From assembly GCA_929200295.1 (NCBI GenBank), contig CAKMZE010000121.1, forward strand, positions 239 to 8,048: a stretch of DNA of 7,810 bases, read 5' to 3'. The notes below the pieces were generated by a model. The model saw only the letters and a list, made by a program, of their open reading frames with translations, did not search any database and was not told the DNA's origin. A program made the position numbers and the translations under genes. Below, in pieces: positions 1 to 5,520 of this stretch. This DNA is from an uncultured Alphaproteobacteria bacterium (GTDB lineage Bacteria; Pseudomonadota; Alphaproteobacteria; Rhodobacterales; Rhodobacteraceae). The first letter of the stretch is position 1, and the number at the start of each line of letters is the position of its first letter.

Positions 1-1223
1 AATCCTTGTCCTGTGACATTACCCAGTAGGTTTTTGGCGTCAATTTCAAACCCATCAAAAGCCAGTTCGTATTCTTTCATGCCGCGGTAACCTAGCACAG
101 GGATTTCACCGCCGCTCATGCCCGGTGTTGGGAACGGATCGTCTGTTGTGCCAGGCGTTTTTTCTGCGAGAAACATTGATAAGCCGCGATAGTCGTCGGT
201 TTCAGGGTCTGTGCGGGCCAGAAGTGTCATCATATGGGTGCGCGCGGCATGGGTGATCCAGGTTTTATTGCCAGTGACCGCCCATGTGTCATTGTCTTGT
301 GCCGCGCGGGTGCGCAGAGCGCCAAGGTCGGAGCCTGTATTGGGCTCTGTAAAGACGGCGGTTGGCAATATTTCAGCGCTTGCAAGTTTGGGGAGCCATT
401 TTTGTTTTTGCGCCTTTGTCCCACCGCATAAGATAAGCTCGGCTGCGATTTCTGATCGGGTGCCAAGCGACCCGACACCAATATAGCCGCGTGACAGTTC
501 CTCTGACACGACGCACATGGCCGATTTCGAGAGCCCAAAGCCTCCGTATTCCTCGGGGACTGTCAGCCCAAAGGCACCCATTTCAGCCAACTCTGTGATC
601 AGCTCGATAGGGATCAATTCATCATTGAGATGCCAATCATGCGCGAATGGCGCGACCTTTTCTTGGCTAAAGCGATAGAACTGCGCGCGGATCATCTCGA
701 GTTCATCGTCAAGCCCGGTTGCCCCCAGCGTTGTATCTGCTGCGTGGTCTTGCATCCGCGATACCAGTGCCTTGCGGGCGTCAGCTGTATTTCCGTTTTG
801 GATCAATGTTGTCACGGCATCGGTGGAAAAATGGCTTATCTGCGCTTGCGATAACCCAATATTATGCAGGCGAATAATCTCTGTTTGGTTCATGGGAATG
901 CCGCCCGCGATTTGCGACAGATATTCCCCAAAGCCGATTTGTAATAAAAGCTGTTCGATGTCTGTAAAGCGGCCTTGGGCATCGAGCTTTTCTGCCCAAA
1001 TGTGCATTTGCCGCAGGGATTGCGCATATGTCGCGAGCCAAGCAAGCCCATGGGCGGCGTTTTGATGTTGGTCCATCACGGTGGGGGTGATCTTGCCGAT
1101 CTCATCGGTAACGCGGGCGCGCAGGTGCTCTGTGGCTTGGCTGAGGACCGTATCAACGGCTACGAGGCTATTGGCCGTGTGCAAAAGAAGCGAAGGGAGG
1201 ATGGTAGAGGCGTCTTGGGTCAT
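1..1223 (-). CDS. mcd: Acyl-CoA dehydrogenase, probable (2S)-methylsuccinyl-CoA dehydrogenase (3' end outside window)
   Basis: An open minus-strand frame of 407 codons runs without a stop from ATG at 1223 off the left edge. An in-frame TGA lies 12 bases before the ATG, so no longer start is possible; the ribosome site is weak (GGA). Residues 1 to about 170 form an extension absent from ordinary acyl-CoA dehydrogenases. The dehydrogenase part begins near 172 (LDDELEMIRAQFYRF), with EEYGGFG at 224-230, the FAD/substrate signature FTEPNTGSDLG at 291-301 and TGNKTWITHAAR at 317-328. The catalytic Glu would lie further on, outside the window. FAD enzymes of this family oxidise acyl-CoA to enoyl-CoA and pass electrons to ETF in the cytoplasm. 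The long N-terminal extension and the stretch GSLGTRSEIAAELILCGGT resemble Mcd, which converts methylsuccinyl-CoA to mesaconyl-CoA in the ethylmalonyl-CoA pathway of acetyl-CoA assimilation. Family membership is near certain; the Mcd assignment is from memory and perhaps 75% sure. Confidence 0.9.
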   Translation of the reverse strand, partial: MTQDASTILPSLLLHTANSLVAVDTVLSQATEHLRARVTDEIGKITPTVMDQHQNAAHGLAWLATYAQSLRQMHIWAEKLDAQGRFTDIEQLLLQIGFGEYLSQIAGGIPMNQTEIIRLHNIGLSQAQISHFSTDAVTTLIQNGNTADARKALVSRMQDHAADTTLGATGLDDELEMIRAQFYRFSQEKVAPFAHDWHLNDELIPIELITELAEMGAFGLTVPEEYGGFGLSKSAMCVVSEELSRGYIGVGSLGTRSEIAAELILCGGTKAQKQKWLPKLASAEILPTAVFTEPNTGSDLGALRTRAAQDNDTWAVTGNKTWITHAARTHMMTLLARTDPETDDYRGLSMFLAEKTPGTTDDPFPTPGMSGGEIPVLGYRGMKEYELAFDGFEIDAKNLLGNVTGQG

Positions 1224-1255
1224 GTCGTGTCCATTTCACGCGGTGTGGAATAAAT

Positions 1256-1293
1256 TTTGCAAGTGCAGAGATAATGTGTTTGCAAGCGCAGCG
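1256..1293. promoter_or_regulatory. Two TTTGCAAG direct repeats upstream of the acyl-CoA dehydrogenase (possible operator)
   Basis: TTTGCAAGTGCAGAG at 1256-1270 and TTTGCAAGCGCAGCG at 1279-1293 match at 13 of 15 positions and are 23 bp apart. A plausible minus-strand promoter, TTGTTG (1299-1294), 17 bp, CATTAT (1276-1271), would place one repeat between -35 and -10 and the other at the transcription start. TTTGCAA is the half-site recalled for RamB/PccR-type (ScfR) acyl-CoA-responsive regulators, which would suit this gene. That link is inference; the repeats themselves are plain in the sequence. Confidence 0.45.
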
Positions 1294-1371
1294 CAACAAT
1301 TGTTCAAAATATTTTATATATTTGAATAAATATATCGCGCCTAATATTGATTGTGCCTTTGAAACTATAAA
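1294..1371. promoter_or_regulatory. AT-rich divergent control region with two palindromes
   Basis: Between the divergent dehydrogenase and amidinotransferase genes lies an AT-rich core. AACAATTGTT (1295-1304) is a perfect 10-bp palindrome. ATATATTT (1316-1323) and AAATATAT (1328-1335) form a perfect inverted repeat with 8-bp arms around GAAT. TATAAA at 1366-1371 could be the -10 of the rightward gene, but no good -35 sits at the right distance. Either palindrome could bind a dimeric regulator; none is identified. Confidence 0.35.
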
Positions 1372-1452
1372 TTGTCTTCTCCAACAAGCCCTTGCCGCCG
1401 TTTCAATTCCGTCCTACGAGTTTGCCAAAGATCGTATTGAAAGGACTGCATC

Positions 1453-2562
1453 GTGCAAAAAACTGTCGTCAATAGCTGGAATGAATGGGATCCCTTGCGT
1501 CATGTCATCGTTGGCCGTGCCGATGATTGTCATATCCCGCCAGAAGAGCCAGCACTTGATGCAAAGGTGCCAGAAGACAGTGATATGCGTGGGCAATGGG
1601 GCAAGCGCCCACAAGAAACGATTGATCGGGCCAATGAGCTGCTTGATAACTTTGCAGCGCAATTGCAAAGCCGTGGCGTACGTGTGGATCGTCCGACATC
1701 GATTGACCACTCCCAGCCAGCAACGACCCCGGATTTTCACACCGATAGCCAGTTCGGCTGCATGCCGCCGCGGGATGTCCTGCTCACGGTTGGGTCAGAG
1801 ATGCTCGAGGCGACGATGTCCTATCGCTGTCGCTGGTTCGAATATCTGAATTACCGCCCGTTGATGCAGCAGTATTTCGATGAAGATCCGAACTTTCGCC
1901 ATGAGAGCGCACCAAAGCCGCGCCTGACGGATGCGGATTACCACCCCGATTATCTGAGCGATAAGATCGGTGTGGCCAAGCGCCTGCAATGGGCTGAGGA
2001 AAAGTTCTTTGTCACCACCGAAGAAGAGCCGCTGTTTGATGCCGCGGATGTCTTGCGCTTTGGTCGCGATCTGGTTGTGCAACATGGGTTCACCACGAAC
2101 CTCAAGGGGATTGAATGGCTCAAACGGCACTTCCCAGAGCACCGCGTGCATACGGTAAACTTTCCCGGTGATCCGTACCCTATTCATATCGACGCGACAT
2201 TCACGCCATTGCGTCCGGGGCAAATCCTAAACAATCCACAGCGACGCCTGCCAAAAGAGCAGCGCGAGATGTATGAAAAGAACGATTGGGAAATCGTGGA
2301 TGCCGCACAGCCTGCGCATAATGCGCCGCCGCCGCTGTGCTATTCGTCAACATGGTTGTCGATGAATGTGCTTGTGCTCGACCCCAAGACGGTGTGCGTT
2401 GAGAAATCCGAAGTCTATCAGGCCGAGCAGATGGATAAGCTGGGCATGGAAGTCGTCGAGGTAGAGTTACGCGATGCATATGCATTCGGTGGCGGGCTGC
2501 ACTGCTGTACGGCAGATGTCTACCGTGAAGGTGGGTGCGAAGATTATTTCCCCAACATGTAA
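1453..2562 (+). CDS. Glycine amidinotransferase-family protein (arginine:X amidinotransferase, pentein fold)
   Basis: This 369-residue protein belongs to the family of L-arginine:glycine amidinotransferase (GATM/AGAT) and inosamine-phosphate amidinotransferases (StrB1). These move the amidino group of arginine to an amine, giving a guanidino compound and ornithine, through a Cys intermediate. The start is GTG at 1453, supported by AAGGA at 1441-1445 seven bases upstream. Visible family blocks are NEWDPLRHVIVGRA near 10-23, PRDVLLTVGSEMLEA at 106-120, LFDAADVLRFGRDL at 194-207, HIDATFTPLRPG at 245-256, SSTWLSMNVLVLD at 298-310 and FGGGLHCCTADV at 345-356. By alignment to human AGAT from memory, D196, H245 and C351 match the catalytic D254, H303 and C407, and D108 matches D170. 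The Asp-to-His spacing of 49 is identical. The acceptor-side loop before the His reads PYPI rather than the NPM of vertebrate AGAT, so the acceptor may not be glycine. Length is normal for bacterial members. The DMT transporter follows after 69 bp, probably cotranscribed. Confidence 0.93.
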   Translation: MQKTVVNSWNEWDPLRHVIVGRADDCHIPPEEPALDAKVPEDSDMRGQWGKRPQETIDRANELLDNFAAQLQSRGVRVDRPTSIDHSQPATTPDFHTDSQFGCMPPRDVLLTVGSEMLEATMSYRCRWFEYLNYRPLMQQYFDEDPNFRHESAPKPRLTDADYHPDYLSDKIGVAKRLQWAEEKFFVTTEEEPLFDAADVLRFGRDLVVQHGFTTNLKGIEWLKRHFPEHRVHTVNFPGDPYPIHIDATFTPLRPGQILNNPQRRLPKEQREMYEKNDWEIVDAAQPAHNAPPPLCYSSTWLSMNVLVLDPKTVCVEKSEVYQAEQMDKLGMEVVEVELRDAYAFGGGLHCCTADVYREGGCEDYFPNM

Positions 2563-2584
2563 TCAAAGATGCTCATGGGCGTTT

Positions 2585-2599
2585 GGGCCGTTAAGGCCC
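2585..2599 (+). other. Short hairpin between amidinotransferase and transporter genes
   Basis: GGGCC (2585-2589) and GGCCC (2595-2599) pair around the loop GTTAA. The stem has only 5 GC pairs and no T-run follows, so it is more likely a partial attenuator or 3'-end stabiliser than a true terminator. Confidence 0.25.
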
Positions 2600-2631
2600 G
2601 GCGCTTGCGCGTCTGATGCTTGGGTGCGTTG

Positions 2632-3507
2632 ATGCCATTCACTGGGAATATGCGCGGCGCTTTGGCGATGACGGCGTCAATGGCGGCATTCACCGTCAAT
2701 GACGCGTTTATGAAAGCCGTCTCTGATGATCTGCCGCTGTTTCAGTCGATTTTGCTGCGCGGCGGGATTGTTGTGATTGCCTTGTTGGCTTTGTGTTATG
2801 TTTTGGGACAATTGCGCTTTGATTTTGGGCGGCGGAATTGGGGGTATATCCTCTTGCGCACGCTGTCTGAAATGGCGGGCACTGTGTGCTTTATTACGGC
2901 CCTGACCTATCTGCCGATTGCGAATGTGAGTGCGATATTACAAGCGCTGCCTCTCACGGTGACACTTGCGGGCGCGGTCGTTTTTCGTGAACGCATCGGG
3001 TGGCGCAGGCTGGGGGCTATTCTTATCGGATTTGTCGGCGTGATGTTCATCGTGCAGCCGGGCGGGGCTGATTTCAATATTTACACGCTTTACGGCGTTG
3101 CTGCTGTGGGGATGATCACCATCCGCGATTTGGCAGCGCGACAAATGAGCGATGATGTGCCCTCAACCCTTGTTGGGTTAATGGCTGCGGTTGGTGTTTT
3201 GCTGATGGCGAGTGTTGGTGTGTGGTTTGAAGACTGGCAGCCGGTGACGCAGCCTGCGGTTTTGCAACTTAGCGGGGCTGCGGTGTTTATCATTGGCGGC
3301 TATGTCTTTTCTGTCGCGGCAATGCGATCAGGGGACATCGGGTTTGTCGCACAGTTTCGCTATACGAGCCTTTTGGTTGCTGTGATTTTGGGTGTGGTGG
3401 TGTTTGATGATATCCCCTCAGCAATGACGATGTTTGGCGCAGGGATCGTCGTCGCAATGGGGTTATTCACGCTCTATCGCGAGCGGCGTTTAAGGCCGCT
3501 CGCATAG
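2632..3507 (+). CDS. DMT-superfamily (EamA) membrane transporter
   Basis: A 291-residue inner-membrane protein with about ten hydrophobic helices, near residues 8-28, 36-60, 69-92, 95-117, 124-142, 150-166, 177-198, 211-231, 236-258 and 264-283. They are arranged as two EamA-like halves (about 10-141 and 153-281), the usual layout of drug/metabolite transporters of about 300 residues. Typical traits are the NDAFMK motif in the first helix, ALTYLPIANVSAILQALPLTV across helices 3-4 (the conserved DMT signature region) and FRERIGWRRLGAILIGFVGV entering helix 5. ATG at 2632 is preferred by similarity to recalled roseobacter homologues starting MPFTGNMRGA. TTG at 2620 and ATG at 2650 are also in frame, and no site has a strong ribosome-binding sequence. 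The substrate cannot be read from sequence; relatives export amino acids, purines or other metabolites. Its place just after an amidinotransferase allows the guess that it moves the guanidino product, without further support. The last codons encode a strong hairpin. Confidence 0.9.
   Translation: MPFTGNMRGALAMTASMAAFTVNDAFMKAVSDDLPLFQSILLRGGIVVIALLALCYVLGQLRFDFGRRNWGYILLRTLSEMAGTVCFITALTYLPIANVSAILQALPLTVTLAGAVVFRERIGWRRLGAILIGFVGVMFIVQPGGADFNIYTLYGVAAVGMITIRDLAARQMSDDVPSTLVGLMAAVGVLLMASVGVWFEDWQPVTQPAVLQLSGAAVFIIGGYVFSVAAMRSGDIGFVAQFRYTSLLVAVILGVVVFDDIPSAMTMFGAGIVVAMGLFTLYRERRLRPLA
3479..3503. terminator. GC-rich hairpin at the convergent gene junction, inside the transporter's last codons
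   Basis: GCGAGCGGC (3479-3487) and GCCGCTCGC (3495-3503) form a perfect 9-bp stem with a 7-base loop. It lies over the codons for RERRLRPLA, ending just before the TAG at 3505, and 19 bp from the stop of the convergent lipoprotein gene. No T-run follows on either strand, so it is not a textbook intrinsic terminator. It may act in both directions, with Rho, or as a 3'-end stabiliser. Confidence 0.4.
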
Positions 3508-3521
3508 ATCAAGCGGTGAGA

Positions 3522-4139
3522 TCATTCGTTTCCATAAAATGACCCGTTGCTGATCTCGACATCCATACCATTAAATGTCGTGCCGCTGCCCCCACCTGTG
3601 ATAGTACCTGTCACAGTATCAGCGGTCGTCGTATCTGTGCGTGTGTTTCCGGTGAGCTGTAAATTCATAACTGCGGTTGTTGCAACGGTAGGCCCGTCAA
3701 TAACCGCGCTTAAAGACCCCGTGGCGGTTGCAGAGAGGCTGCCGTTAACCTCAGTCCCGCTTATTGTGAGGCTGCCCGGCGTTTCAGTATCCGCACCCGT
3801 GAATTGCTGGCTGTTATTCGTTGTAGAGCGATCAATGAGATTGATATTATCAATCGTGCCAGAGATATTATCTGAGCTCTCAGCAAAATCAATTTCCAGC
3901 TCTAAATCGCCGACAATCGCATAACCCGTTTTGAAATCAACGTTTGCATCGGCGCTCATTTTCCCGGTGTATGTGCCGCTGCCTGTTGAAGGAAGTGTTG
4001 AGGCGGGAAGCGCGCTGAATGCATTATAATTTGCGCGCGCTGCATTATAGCTAGCGATGCCCGCGGTGGGCGGCAATGGGTCATCACAGGCCGAGAGAAA
4101 AGGGGTGGTTAAAGCAAGTGCGATGAATTTCATTTGCAT
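3522..4139 (-). CDS. Small lipoprotein of unknown function, beta-rich
   Basis: A 205-residue protein with a lipoprotein signal: MQMKFIALALTTPF, then the lipobox LSAC with Cys18 as the lipidated residue. The start at 4139 is favoured by AGGA eight bases upstream; a second Met at residue 3 is less well placed. The mature part is rich in Gly, Ser, Thr and Asp, has almost no basic residues and no long hydrophobic stretch. Alternating strands such as GDLELEIDF (77-85), NISGTIDNINLI (91-102), GSLTISGTEVNGSLSA (122-137) and AVMNLQLTGNT (156-166) suggest a small beta-barrel or beta-sandwich. The pattern GTYTGKM ... ISGTI ... GSFYG loosely recalls the barrel domain of TbpB-like lipoproteins, but the chain ends right after FYG, where such domains usually continue with an EVGG-type segment. 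Asp at +2 and +3 after the Cys would keep a lipoprotein in the inner membrane in E. coli; whether that rule holds here is unknown. No function is proposed. Confidence 0.85.
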   Translation of the reverse strand: MQMKFIALALTTPFLSACDDPLPPTAGIASYNAARANYNAFSALPASTLPSTGSGTYTGKMSADANVDFKTGYAIVGDLELEIDFAESSDNISGTIDNINLIDRSTTNNSQQFTGADTETPGSLTISGTEVNGSLSATATGSLSAVIDGPTVATTAVMNLQLTGNTRTDTTTADTVTGTITGGGSGTTFNGMDVEISNGSFYGNE

Positions 4140-4181
4140 AAGGGCGATCCTATACTGTTGGCTGTGAATTTATTTGATGTA

Positions 4182-4211
4182 AGCATAGCTATAGAAGCTG
4201 TCACAGGGCAA
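4182..4211 (-). promoter_or_regulatory. Possible promoter of the lipoprotein gene
   Basis: On the minus strand TTGCCC (4211-4206) is followed after 18 bp by TATGCT (4187-4182), about 45 bp before the start codon. Both boxes match the consensus only in part, so this is a candidate only. Confidence 0.3.
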
Positions 4212-4301
4212 GATTGGCTGTTAGCTGGGCGCAATAATTTGCCATTTGAACATTGCGGGCCTGCTGTGTCATGGAAAGCACGCGAATAGCCAGTCGCGCT
4301 G

Positions 4302-4330
4302 TTGACACATTTCTTACAACTGCCTATACG
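4302..4330 (+). promoter_or_regulatory. Sigma-70 promoter of the str operon
   Basis: A perfect -35 box TTGACA (4302-4307), a 17-bp spacer and TATACG (4325-4330) form the best promoter in the window. It lies 235 bp upstream of rpsL, with a start expected near 4337. The last -10 base (-7) is G rather than T. Many alphaproteobacterial promoters, as studied in Rhodobacter sphaeroides, lack T at -7 and depend on CarD, so CarD activation is a reasonable inference. Confidence 0.65.
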
Positions 4331-4336
4331 CCGCTC

Positions 4337-4564
4337 ATCTACGTAAGGGGGATTCCTCTTTGCGTGACTATCATTGCTGAAATGGTCAAGAACCGGGTTA
4401 CTGTTACCTTGTTCCTCTGCAGTTTCGCCGCACCAAACCTCCGGTAAGGGTTTGACTGCGGAATTTTTGTGCTTTTCGGAGACGAGTGGCGCGAAGTAAC
4501 CATACCGCTTTACGCGTACCCTGCCAGGGGCGCATCACATAGGAATAGATGGGAACATCAAACG
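4337..4564 (+). other. Long untranslated leader of the str operon (no gene seen)
   Basis: About 230 bases separate the predicted transcription start from the rpsL ATG, with no convincing reading frame. A second TTGAC box (4452-4456) has no good -10 partner. Close to rpsL are two small hairpins. One pairs CGC 4490-4492 and GTAA 4496-4499 with TTAC 4510-4513 and GCG 4514-4516. The other pairs GCG 4514-4516 and CCCT 4519-4522 with AGGG 4526-4529 and CGC 4531-4533. They share GCG 4514-4516, so both cannot form fully at once. The remaining stretch upstream (4212-4301) shows nothing I can name. Confidence 0.35.
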
Positions 4565-4936
4565 ATGCCAACGATTCAACAGCTGATCCGCAAGCCGCGC
4601 CAGCCAAAAGTTACGCGATCTAAGTCGCTCCATATGGAAGGATGCCCGCAAAAGCGTGGCGTCTGTACACGTGTCTATACAACAACGCCGAAAAAGCCGA
4701 ACTCTGCGATGCGGAAAGTGGCCAAGGTGCGCTTGACCAACGGGTTTGAGGTTATTTCCTATATTCCAGGCGAGAGCCACAACCTGCAAGAGCACTCTGT
4801 TGTGCTGATCCGCGGCGGCCGTGTCAAAGACCTCCCAGGTGTGCGCTACCACATTCTGCGTGGTGTGCTCGATACCCAAGGTGTCAAGGATCGGAAACAA
4901 CGCCGTTCAAAATATGGCGCTAAACGTCCCAAGTAA
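4565..4936 (+). CDS. rpsL: 30S ribosomal protein S12
   Basis: A 123-residue S12, full length for alphaproteobacteria (MPTIQQLIRKPRQPK to KYGAKRPK). S12 sits at the decoding centre of the 30S subunit and controls accuracy. The conserved TTTPKKPNSAMRKVAKVRLTN block (about 40-58) and GGRVKDLPGVRYH block (84-96) are intact. Counting the initiator Met, K43 and K88, where changes give streptomycin resistance, are both the wild-type Lys, and D89, the usual methylthiolation target, is present. A longer frame opens upstream at GTG 4469, but its residues are unlike S12 and the ATG at 4565 matches the family start. The ribosome site is modest (GGGA about ten bases upstream). It is the first gene of the str operon; a 92-bp gap filled by an inverted repeat separates it from rpsG. 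Confidence 0.98.
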   Translation: MPTIQQLIRKPRQPKVTRSKSLHMEGCPQKRGVCTRVYTTTPKKPNSAMRKVAKVRLTNGFEVISYIPGESHNLQEHSVVLIRGGRVKDLPGVRYHILRGVLDTQGVKDRKQRRSKYGAKRPK

Positions 4937-4942
4937 TTTATG

Positions 4943-4999
4943 CGGTGGGCAAATTGCCCACCCTACCCACCATATGTAGGGGGGGCAATTTGCCCACCG
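4943..4999. repeat. REP-like double palindrome (BIME-type) between rpsL and rpsG
   Basis: Two 24-bp units face each other: 4943-4966 and 4976-4999, around the 9-base centre CCACCATAT. They are inverted copies with a single mismatch (A4960 in one arm, where the other implies C). Each unit starts at its inner end with GTAG, followed by a palindromic core; the left core GGTGGGCAAATTGCCCACC (4944-4962) is a perfect 9+1+9 palindrome. A GTAG tetranucleotide followed by a palindrome is the hallmark of REP sequences linked to RAYT (IS200-like) transposases, and paired REPs form BIMEs. In RNA the unit can fold into one hairpin of about 24 bp or into two small ones. It begins 7 bases after the rpsL stop. 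A related copy lies at 7643-7700. Confidence 0.85.
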
Positions 5000-5028
5000 T
5001 CGCCCGAACCGAAGAGAGAGACAGTCAC

Positions 5029-5499
5029 ATGTCACGTCGCCACGCCGCTGAAAAACGCGAAGTTTTGCCTGACGCCAAATATGGCGATAAGGTTCTGACT
5101 AAATTCATGAACAATCTGATGATCGATGGCAAAAAAGCCGTCGCTGAGCGGATTGTCTATAACGCGTTTGATCGCGTTGAAGAAAAACTCAAGAAGAGCC
5201 CAGTTGAGGTGTTTCACGAAAGCCTTGAAAACATCAAGCCTGCGGTTGAAGTGCGCTCACGCCGTGTGGGTGGTGCTACTTATCAGGTGCCTGTTGACGT
5301 GCGCCCCGAGCGCCGCGAGGCGCTGGCCATTCGCTGGCTCATTTCTGCCGCGCAAAAGCGCAATGAAAACACGATGGAAGAGCGCCTTGCCGGTGAATTG
5401 ATGGATGCCATCAATAACCGCGGCACTGCCGTGAAAAAACGCGAAGACACCCACAAAATGGCCGATGCGAACAAAGCATTCAGCCATTACCGCTGGTAA
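5029..5499 (+). CDS. rpsG: 30S ribosomal protein S7
   Basis: A 156-residue S7, the standard length, starting MSRRHAAEKREVLPDAKYGD and ending NKAFSHYRW. S7 starts assembly of the 30S head, binding the 3' major domain of 16S rRNA near the E site. Typical blocks are FMNNLMIDGKKAVAERIVY (about 25-43), ENIKPAVEVRSRRVGGATYQVP (about 71-92) and RRVGGATYQVPVDVRPERR in the RNA-binding beta-ribbon region. ATG at 5029 is chosen because it matches the family start and has AGAGAG about ten bases upstream. An in-frame GTG at 4945 would add 28 residues read from the repeat, and is rejected. In E. coli, S7 represses this operon by binding the rpsL-rpsG gap; here that gap mostly consists of the REP-like element. 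fusA follows after 21 bp, so the two are probably cotranslated closely. Confidence 0.98.
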   Translation: MSRRHAAEKREVLPDAKYGDKVLTKFMNNLMIDGKKAVAERIVYNAFDRVEEKLKKSPVEVFHESLENIKPAVEVRSRRVGGATYQVPVDVRPERREALAIRWLISAAQKRNENTMEERLAGELMDAINNRGTAVKKREDTHKMADANKAFSHYRW

Positions 5500-5520
5500 T
5501 TTAGAGGAAAGAGCAGACCA

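Noticed and set aside
211..1065. Several plus-strand reading frames within the first 1.2 kb
   Set aside because: They are antisense to the continuous acyl-CoA dehydrogenase frame, which shows clear family motifs.
1274..1849. 191-residue plus-strand frame overlapping the amidinotransferase
   Set aside because: It starts in the AT-rich control region and its downstream part is an out-of-frame reading of the amidinotransferase gene.
3547..3924. 125-residue plus-strand frame opposite the lipoprotein
   Set aside because: Hydrophobic, Val-rich translation is the expected shadow of a Thr/Asp/Asn-rich protein; the minus-strand gene has a lipobox and ribosome site.
4253..4447. 64-residue reading frame in the str leader
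   Set aside because: No ribosome site, no recognisable protein features, and it spans the predicted promoter.
4469..4564. In-frame upstream extension of rpsL from GTG 4469
   Set aside because: The residues are unlike any S12 N-terminus, and the 123-residue form from ATG 4565 is the standard length.
4943..4999. Intrinsic terminator after rpsL
   Set aside because: The hairpin is strong, but no T-run follows and rpsG-fusA-tuf downstream have no promoter that I can see; the structure fits a paired REP better.
4945..5028. In-frame upstream extension of rpsG from GTG 4945
   Set aside because: The extra 28 residues are a translation of the palindromic repeat and have no counterpart in S7; ATG 5029 matches the family start.
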